Source: Aquila chrysaetos chrysaetos (lineage: Eukaryota > Chordata > Aves > Accipitriformes > Accipitridae). From it: 64,000 nt of DNA. The DNA is taken from the NCBI RefSeq assembly GCF_900496995.4, contig NC_044007.1, positions 558,001 to 622,000 on the forward strand, given 5' to 3'. The notes under the pieces are model-generated. The model worked only from the letters and a program-made list of their open reading frames with translations. It was not told the origin of the DNA and ran no database searches. Both the position numbers and the translations under genes were made by a program. This document shows positions 21,708 to 29,396 of this stretch, piece after piece. Numbering within the stretch: the first letter of the stretch is position 1; every line of letters starts with the position of its first letter.

Positions 21708-24700
21708 TCACTCCAGGCTCTGCCGGCTGCTCTCCTGGCAGGCAGCAGCCAGCTCTTTCTGGGTGCAGGCAGGCTGGTCGTGTGGCAGGACCCCCTCCAC
21801 CGCCTTGCCGCAGTTGTGCCCACCGCAGTCGTCCCCGCTGCAGTCATCCCCACCATGGTTATCCCCGCCGCAGTCATCCCCACTGCAGTCATCCCTGCGG
21901 CAGTCGTCCCCACTGCATTCGTCCCCGCTGCAGTCGTCCCCGCTGCAGTCATCCCCACCACGGTTGTCCCCACCGCAGCTGTCCCCACTGCGGTCGTCCC
22001 CACCGCGGTCGTCCCCACCGCGGTCCTCCCTGCGGCAGTCGTCCCTACCGCAGTCGTCCCCGCCGCAGTCGTCCCCGCAGCGCCGCGGGCAGGGGTGGCC
22101 GCAGGCGAGTGGCCGCGGGCAGGGCTCCTGGCAGCGCCAGCGCTCGGCCGGCACGTGGCACGGCAGGCGCTGCCGGTGGCCGCAGCGGGGCAGGACCTTC
22201 TCCACCTTCTTGAGGCAAGGGCCGCACTCTTCCCAGCAGAGCTTGGGGCAGGGGTGGCCGCGCTCGCAGGGCGGCCGGGCGCAGGGCAGGCAGCAGTGCG
22301 CCCGCCGGTGCTCGCGGTCGCGCGGGTGGCAGTGGCGCGGGCAGGGGTGGCCGCAGGGCAGCGGCATCCGGCACCGGCGCGTGCAGCCGCCCTCGGGGCT
22401 TTGCCTGAAGTCGGAGGCGTCCCGCACCGTCGCCGTCACCTCGGGGTGGTTTTGGCAGGTCAGCGCCAGCCCGTCGCCCACCAGGCCCTTGCTCTTCAGG
22501 GCGGCCAGGATCTCGGCCCAGAGCCGGCCGCCGGCGCCCCGCGCGATGCCTTCCAGGTCGCCGATGCAGTAGAAGCCCTTTCTGGCGCGGGAGAAAGCCA
22601 CGCAGATGCGGTGCCGGTCCCCGAGGAAGCCGATCCGCCCCTCCGGGTTGCTCCGCACCAGCGAGAGCAGGACGATGTCGCTCTCCTCCCCTTGGAAGTC
22701 ATCCACGGTGCAGACGGCAACCTTGGCCATGTCCCTCCTGGCCAGCAGCTGCCGGATGGTGGCCACCTGGCCGCTGTAGGGTGTCAGGACGGTGAGCTGC
22801 CCCTTGGCGTAGCCCTGCTCCAGCAGGTACTTGCAGAGGTGCACCAGGAAAGCGGCCTCCGAGCGGTTGCTGTAGCTGCCGGTGTGGCCGCTGAGGTCCT
22901 CGGCCCCCGCGTGCTGGATGAAGAAGACGCTGCTCTCGACGCCCTGCCCGGGGAGGGGGACACACGTGGGCGTCAGGGGACCGGCCCCGTCCTCGCACCT
23001 GCCCTGCGGTGGTCTTTGCCCCCACCTTGATCTTCTCGTAGCCGCCGACGGCCGGGTGGTCCCTCAGCGCCTCGTAGAAAAAGGGGACGAGCAGCTGGGA
23101 GATCTCCGGGCGCATGCGGTGCTGCTGGCGACACGGCGGAGGCTCGAGCCGTGGCGGCAGCCCCCCCGGCGCAGGGTGGGTGGCAGGGGGGGGTCTGACT
23201 CACCTGGCACAGCAGCTGCACGTGGGGGATCTCGTTGTTGATCATCCGCTCGAAGAGGGAGATGCCGAGGCGGTATTTCTTCTCCAAGGTGTAATCGGCA
23301 GGTTTGGGTCTCAGCTGCAAAGGGGGTTTGGCTCACCGTGGTGTGCCGACGGGCACCGGGGCGTGGGGCCAGGGCACCCTACCTGCTGGTGGTCCCCGAT
23401 GAGGATGAGGTGCTTGCAGGAGGCGGTGAGGCAGGTCAGGACGTGCGCCTCCAGGATCTCTGCAGCCTCTTCCACGATCACCGTCTGGGGCCGGACGCTC
23501 TGCAGCAGCTTGCGGTACTTGGCAGCCCCTGGAACCAGGCATGAGCCCGGTGAAGGAGCCGGCACCCCGGCAGGGTCCACCCAGCGCCCCGTGGGACATC
23601 CCCTGGTTCCCCTACCCCAGGCTCCTCACCCGCCTCCCACGGCCCCTTTGGGGGCAGGCACCAGCTCCAGCACCACCAGCACTGGCACTGGAGATGGCAC
23701 CAACACCACCACCAGCACTGGTACTGGATATGGCACCAACACCACCACCAGCACTGGTACTGGCACCGGCTCCAGCGTTGGCACCAACACTGGCACTGGA
23801 AGCTGCACCAGCACCGGCACCAGAAATTGCACTTTCGCCAATTTGCACTACCAGCACCAGCCCCAGCCCCCGGCGCGGTGGCTATCTCACCCGTGGTCGT
23901 CATCCCGATGACGCGGCTCTGCCTGAGGATCTGCAGGTCCTCCTGGAGCTGGTGCTGGGCCAACTGGGCTGCGCTCTGCTCGTACTCCTCCAGCCGCCTC
24001 GCCAGTGCCTCCTCCAACGCCTCGCCGTAGGCACCCAGCCACCGCCTGCCGCCGGCACGGGACGGGGTCACCGCGGGGGGCAGTCCCGGGCCACCAGCGT
24101 GTGGGGACAGGGACCCCGCACTGGTGCCGGGGTTGCCGTGTCGCCGGCCATCTCCTCCCCGGGGATCCACCGTGGGGGGGGACGGGTGGTGAGACCTGTA
24201 GAGCCGCCACCGGTCGCCGAGCCGGAGCTGCCAGAGGCTCCTCAGGTGCCCGACCTCCCTGTCGGTCATGGCATCGCTGTCCTGCAGCCGGCGGGCCAGC
24301 TGGGCGTCCAGCGGGCTGGGGACGGACAGATGGACGCGGCCGTCAGTGCCCCCACCACCAGCGAGCCCCAGCGTGTCCCTGGGGTCCCGGCCGGCAGGAG
24401 GGTGCAGGGCCGTACCCCTCTTCTTCGGGGATGATGTAGGCGAACTTCTCCCGGGCTCGTCTCCTCTCGGCCTCCGCGGGGTCGAACTCCTCTTCCTCGT
24501 CCAGGCACCGCTCGTCCCTGCGCGGCTCCCAGCTCTCCTCCACCTCAGGGCCCCCTCGGCCCCCCCCCGGCCCCTTGCTCCGTGCCTGGGGGCAGAGCCG
24601 TGGAAGCTCTGGGTGATGGCCCCGTGGGACGTGTGGGACCGTGCCCCGTGGCATCCCACTGGGCATCGCTGGGACGGGGTCAGCCCGCATCCCTGGGGAC

Positions 24701-27700
24701 TTGGGGATGAGGGCAGCCCTCCTCCTCCCCTGTCCCCAGGGCAGCCCCACGTCTGCCCCCCACCTCTGCCTGGGGTCCCCCCGGGGGCTCCCACTCCTGC
24801 TGAGTCACTCCTGCTGTGCCCGATGCAATTAGGGCTGGGGGTTTCCCAAGTTCCCCCCCCCGCCATGAGCCTGGCCGGGGCCGAAAGCGGCAGCGAGGGT
24901 CACCTGCCACGTGGTCCTGGCCTCGCCGCGGGCTCCCGTCCTCCGGCGGCACCGTGGGCTGCACCTGCAGCCACTGCAGCATGTCCAGATGCACAGCACC
25001 CTGGGGGGGGGGGTGACGGGGAAGGTTGATCTCAGCCCCAGCCCCCCAGCAGGGCTGCGACGGCCGCCCACACCCCCACCTTGAAGAGCAGGTCATCATT
25101 CATGATCTCTGTTTCCAGCTCGCTGGCGGTGAGGATGCCGCGGTGGAGCAGCCCCCGCACCTCTGTGTGGAAGGCGATGCTCTTCTCTTGCTCCTGCAAG
25201 GCGCTCCGCATCTGGGGGGGGAGGCAAGAGCCATTGGGGCGAGGTGAGAGCGGGACATGCCGAGCCCCTGCGGCCGGCGAGCTGCCGGGTGGGAGTGGGG
25301 GAGAGGGGCCCGGCCCCATACCTGCGCATACTGCCGCCGGCTGCCGGCCCCCCACGGCCCGCAGAGCGCTCTTTGCCGGAGCAGCTGCAGGGAGCAGCCC
25401 ATCACCTTCTTGCTTCGGCATTTTCCCCCGATGCGCACCACTTTGGAGGGCTGGAACTGGAGGATGCCTGGGGGAGGAGAGGGGCAGGCTGGCAGCCTGC
25501 AGGCCAACCCCATGGCCATGCCCAACTTGCCCACCGACCCCATGGCCATGCCCAACCTCCACACCAACCCCACAGCCATTCCCAACCTCCACACCAACCT
25601 TACGGCCATGCCCAACATCCACACCAACCCTATGGTCATACCTAACTTGCCCACTGACCCCATGGCCATGCCCAACCTGCTCACTGACCCCATGGCCATA
25701 CCCAACCTCCACACCAACCCCATGGCCATGCCCAACCTCCACACCAAGCCCATGGCCATGCCCAACCTCCACACCAACCCCACAGCCATTCTCAACCTCC
25801 ACACTGATCCCATGGCCATACCCAACCTGCTCACTGACCCCATGGCCATGCCCAACCTCCACACCAACTCCATGGCCATGCCCAACCTCCATATGAACCC
25901 CCCCAGCCATTCCCAACCTCCACACCAACCTTATGGCCATGCCCAACATCCACACCAACCCTATGGCCATACCCAACTTGCCCACCAACCCCATGGCCAT
26001 ACCCAACCTCCACACCGACCCCATGGCCATGCCCAACCTGCCCCCGACCACCCTGCCAGCCCGTGCCAGCCCATGGGCTGCTGCGTGCCGGTGCGGCGGC
26101 AGTGCTGCCCCGCGGGGAGCGTGACCCCAGCCGGCCGGAGCGGGGATGTGATGGGCAACAGCAACGACACCCATGAGCATCAGGCTGCTGGCGGGACGGG
26201 CACGCTGCTGGCTCAGCCCACGCCAGGCGCGAGGGGTCTGCGGGGAGGGGAACCGGGGCTGGGACCAGCACCTTCCATGAACTGGTCGAGGGCATGGTTG
26301 GTGTAGCACACCACCAGAAGGGGTGGCCGCTCCCCCCATGGTTCGCCCCCCTGGTTTCGCAGCAGCAGCTCCGTGATCTTGAGTCCGATGAAGGTTTTGC
26401 CTGGGGAGGAAAGTGCCGGCGTGCGCTGGGGGCAGGGAAAGCCCCATTCTGCCCCCACGGACCCCCGGCTGGGACGGTGCTGGGGGGCACCGCTGGGGTG
26501 CCAGCGCTGGCACCTACCTGTGCCGGGGGGGCCCTGAATAAGCACGAACTCCCTGCTCAGCGCCAGCCGGATGGCTGCGAGCTGAGACTCGTCCAAGTGG
26601 GGGAAAATCTTCGGGGACCAGACCTCCGGGTCCTCCAGGCTCACGGCAGAGAGGTCCACCGCCGGCTTCTCTCCCTGAAACAAAGAGTGGGGATGGGGTG
26701 CCCGTGGTGGTGCACCCCAGCCGGACTCTGCCAGCTGCGGCCGCAGTTGAGGGCAGCCGGCGTCTCCCCGGGGGAGTCCTGCGAGCCCTGCGCTGCCAGC
26801 GGGGTCCCTGCCGCGACTCACCTTCTCCTTGCCGTCCGGCAGCAGCGGCGCGAGGCTGAAGAGCCTGTCGGCGCCGAGGTGCGCGGGGCGGCGGATGGAG
26901 GGCTTGCAGTGCACCAGGTAGCGGCCGAAGGGCACGGCGGTGGGGCTCAGCTCCTGCAGCCCCTCCAGGACGTGCCGGTACGCCTCGAAGAAGGCTGGGG
27001 ACTCCACCATGGTGAAGCTGGTTCTTCCCAGGTGGGTGAGGAGCTGCCGGTGGCGATAGGTCTGGATGTGCAGCCAGATGCGGTCCCGGTGGGCCGCCCT
27101 CTGCTTCGGCACCCCGGCCACCACCCCGAAGAGCACGTGGCTGCAGTCCTCGGAGAGGAGGCAGGTGAGGGAGCCGCTCTTCAGGCACTCGGCAGCGGCC
27201 GGGCCGGTGCGGGGCAAGAAACGGGCCAGGTAGACGGGGCCGGCCAGCGTGGCGGCCACGGCGTGGAGCTGCACCCCCCGGTAGAGGCTGAGCGCCGCCC
27301 CGTCGCCGTCGGGGCCGCCGAGGGAGAACGCCGCCGCGATGCCGTCCCGCAGCGGCTTGAGGAAATCCTCCCGCAACAGTCGGAAGTGCAGGTCCAGGTA
27401 GGCTGCGGCACTCTCGTGCGCCCCGCGGCACAGGTTGGGGCGCAGCCGGCCCTCCGCCTCCCCAAAAAGCTCCTCGGGCGCGGGGATCACTGGCACCTCG
27501 CGGAAGTCGTCCCGCCAGGCGCCGGCGGGGCGGTGGCGGTGGGGGAAAGCCTTGTCCACCAGACGCCTGGCGTCGTGTAGGCGCTGCTGGATGAGCCAGG
27601 AGAATTGAAAGCCGCGGCTCTGGAGCCGCTGCACGGTGCAGAAGAGGAGGTCGACGGGGTAGCAGAGCAGCGTCGGCACGTGGCCGGGGCAGGCGGTCAG

Positions 27701-28192
27701 CAGGCGGTGGAGAGCGACCACCGTGTCCCCCACCACCTCCTGGGAGATCCGTCCCTCCCGGCACTGGAAGGTGTCCAGCTCCGTGATGAACCTCAGCAGG
27801 TCCCCCAGGATGAAATCCCGGGTCAGCAGCAGGGCCAGAAGGGGCGTGGGGGGCTGCCGCGCTCCCCCCTGCTCCAGGGCGGCCCCGAGGGTCCGCAGCA
27901 GTGTGTACACCTGGGCCGGGCTCAGGTCCCGGCGGGCCAGCAGCCGGCCCAGCTCCAGCGTGTGGTCCCGCAGGAAAGGCAGGAGCTGCCGGGGGCTGCT
28001 GTCGCAGAGCTGCTCCAGGTTGCCCAGGAGGTCGGGGGGCTCGTCGCTGCGCCCCGGCTCGGGAGCCGGCCAGCCATTGTACGGGGCGTCCCAGTCCCCA
28101 TCGGGGCTCGCCGACCGCCGTCGCTTTGGGCTCCAGGGCTGGGCGCGGGGTGGGGAGAGGTCCCGGCGGGACGGGGGGACGCGGCGTCGCAT
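21708..28192 (-). CDS. ZNFX1-like SF1 (UPF1-type) helicase with NF-X1 zinc fingers
   Basis: ZNFX1-family proteins are interferon-induced RNA helicases; human ZNFX1 is reported as a dsRNA sensor. Thirteen coding exons (minus): 28192-26822, 26674-26518, 26400-26272, 25467-25322, 25211-25080, 25000-24904, 24585-24416, 24315-24196, 24045-23891, 23528-23383, 23314-23204, 23124-23026, 22943-21708; about 1355 residues. Seen: basic N-terminus, ARM-like region, Walker A GPPGTGKT (about residue 505, split by an intron), [28 protein letters not shown] (motif II), ILIGDHQQ (III), HRMRPEIS (IV region), [19 protein letters not shown] (V), [17 protein letters not shown] (VI), then about three NF-X1 fingers ([29 protein letters not shown]). 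The tail is an 18-unit GDDC-type array. Canonical ZNFX1 (about 1900 residues) continues with more fingers and a C-terminal RZ finger, absent here. The join 24904/24585 has a frame conflict. The locus is not that of mammalian ZNFX1, so this is probably a paralogue. Confidence 0.88.
21807..22076 (-). repeat. Coding minisatellite: 18 pentapeptide units of the GDDCG/S type
   Basis: A 15-bp tandem repeat inside the last ZNFX1-like exon. On the minus strand it encodes [25 protein letters not shown] and similar units, 18 in a row with no frame break. It follows the CGHPCPRRC finger directly, where canonical ZNFX1 has CGEDC, so it may have expanded from that CG-E/D-DC. After it the frame reads [16 protein letters not shown], a decayed finger-like end, and stops at 21708. 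The 15-bp unit also opens frames on the plus strand (VVPTAV-type words), which are artefacts. Confidence 0.85.
23655..23835. repeat. Intronic tandem repeat (CACCAGCACTGGTACTGG-type)
   Basis: Imperfect repeats of about 36-42 bp built from ACCACCAGCACTGG and TGGCACCAACAC fill half of the 362-bp intron between the exons at 24045-23891 and 23528-23383. Confidence 0.7.
25504..26044. repeat. 30-bp minisatellite, about 18 copies, intronic in the ZNFX1-like gene
   Basis: About 18 tandem units with consensus CCCATGGCCATGCCCAACCT plus CCACACCAAC. All are 30 bp except one of 31 bp near 25895 (extra C). It fills most of the intron between exons 26400-26272 and 25467-25322. Because the unit is a multiple of three, frames stay open on both strands ([10 protein letters not shown] on plus, [10 protein letters not shown] on minus); these are not exons, as the flanking exons splice in frame across it. 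Confidence 0.92.
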
Positions 28193-28233
28193 CGGCCCAC
28201 GCAGGGACGGGGACGCGTGGCCCCCGGGCTGCG

Positions 28234-28314
28234 GCTGACGGGAGTTGGGGTGGGAGTGGGGGGTGTGGGGATGGGGGCTGCTCCCCTTCCCAGCCGGCCC
28301 CGGTCCCACTCACC
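28234..28314 (-). other. ZNFX1-like first intron, with a non-coding exon upstream
   Basis: On the minus strand a consensus donor (GGGGCAG|GTGAGTGGG) ends an exon at 28314, and an acceptor (ACTCCCGTCAG) precedes 28234; the ATG lies 42 bases into that exon. A 5' non-coding exon extends upstream of 28314 to an unknown start, probably near 28600-28650. Confidence 0.5.
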
Positions 28315-28430
28315 TGCCCCGGGGTGTCCCTTGGGGTCACGCGTGGGGTACGGCTACCCCACGGCGGGGGTCCTGGGCTGCCGCCAGCACCGGGGATGGC
28401 CTGGATAGGGCTGGGATGGGCACTGGGAGA

Positions 28431-28611
28431 AGCTCCGGGAAAGGTACCAGGGATGCTCCGGGCGGGCTCTGGGGATGCTCCGGCGGGGCTCCGGGAGGGC
28501 TCTGGGGATGCTCCAGGGATGTTCTGCGGGATGCTCCGGGGATGCTCCGGGAGGGCTCCGGGGACGGGTCCGGGAGGGTTCCGAGGATGCTCCGGGAAGT
28601 CTCCGGGCGAG
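28431..28611. repeat. Promoter-proximal minisatellite (GGGATGCTCC type)
   Basis: About eight imperfect units built on GGGATGCTCCGGGAGGGCTC lie between the probable first ZNFX1-like splice donor and the interferon response element, so in the 5' UTR or core promoter. Confidence 0.7.
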
Positions 28612-28657
28612 CAGACAAGGGCGGTTCCCGCACTGCTTGGCCAGAGACTTTTCGAGC

Positions 28658-28673
28658 GGAGAAACAGAAACTG
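28658..28673. promoter_or_regulatory. Interferon-stimulated response element (ISRE)
   Basis: GGAGAAACAGAAACTGA contains GAAAnnGAAACT, an exact fit to the IRF/ISGF3 consensus. It lies about 345 bp upstream of the first splice donor of the ZNFX1-like gene, a plausible promoter position, and about 740 bp from the HGH1 start codon. Mammalian ZNFX1 is known to be interferon-induced, so the ZNFX1-like gene is the likely target. Confidence 0.7.
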
Positions 28674-29139
28674 AGCCCGGAGGCGCCTCCCCCGCGCCCG
28701 CACCGGAGCCGCACCGGGGTCAGCACCGGGCCCGCAGCGGGTCCCTGCTCCCCACGGGGGGCTTGGCCACACAGAAATCTGCTGGAGGACCACGCTGGCA
28801 AGGGACAAGCGAGCCGGGAGGTTCCGGGAGTCCATCGGGCGGCTCGCCGGCGGAGGGCTGGGGGCACCCGGGGTCTGCTCCCACCGTCGTCCCGCCGGGG
28901 AAGGACCGGCTGGCCACGGGGGGATCGCGGCGACAGCGGGACCGTGGGGCTGACCGCGGTCAGGCGTGGGCTTCCCGGTGAAGGGCCACGGGGAAACGGC
29001 AGCGCCACGCCGTGACCCCCCCCCAACCGGTGGAGGAGGGGGGGGTAAGCCGTGACCCCTCCCCTACGGACTCGCGTGGGGCGCCCAAACCCCCCCCCCC
29101 ACCGCCCTCCCACCGGCACACGATCCCGGCCCCACTCGC

Positions 29140-29396
29140 ACTAGGACCCCGCGGCGCCGCAGGGCCAGGGGGCGTGGCCCAGGCGAGGGCGGGGCCACGA
29201 GGGCGGGGCCCTGTAAGCGCGCCGGGCGGCCCTCCCTTCCCAGAAGGCCTTTCTCCACCGGGCCCTCCCCCTTTGGCAGCTGCTCTGCCGCAAATTGGGG
29301 CAGCCGCGGGGCGGCCCCCGCCCGCGCGGCGCTCATTGGCTGCCGCGCCCGCCCATCACCGCGAGGGGGCTTCGCCGTTACCGGGAGACGGCCACC
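29140..29396 (+). promoter_or_regulatory. HGH1: HGH1 CpG-island promoter and 5' UTR
   Basis: CpG-dense sequence with GC boxes (gggcgggg at about 29188 and 29204) and an inverted CCAAT box, ATTGG at 29335-29339, about 60 bp before the HGH1 ATG. The ATG lies in a strong context (GCCACCATGT). The divergent ZNFX1-like gene starts several hundred bases to the left. Confidence 0.55.

Noticed and set aside
21225-23030. Long plus-strand open frame of about 600 codons with VVPTAV repeats
   Set aside because: It is the antisense of the ZNFX1-like final exons and of the 15-bp array. The minus strand has splice sites and helicase and zinc-finger motifs; the plus frame shows none.
25257-26306. Repeat-protein frames ([10 protein letters not shown] and the reverse) on both strands
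   Set aside because: They come from a 30-bp minisatellite whose unit is a multiple of three; it lies in an intron whose flanking exons join in frame.
26514-28835. A minus-strand open frame of about 770 codons beginning MDSRNLPARL
   Set aside because: It overlaps the first large ZNFX1-like exon in another frame and is Pro/Arg/Ala-rich without motifs. The motif-bearing frame starts at 28192.
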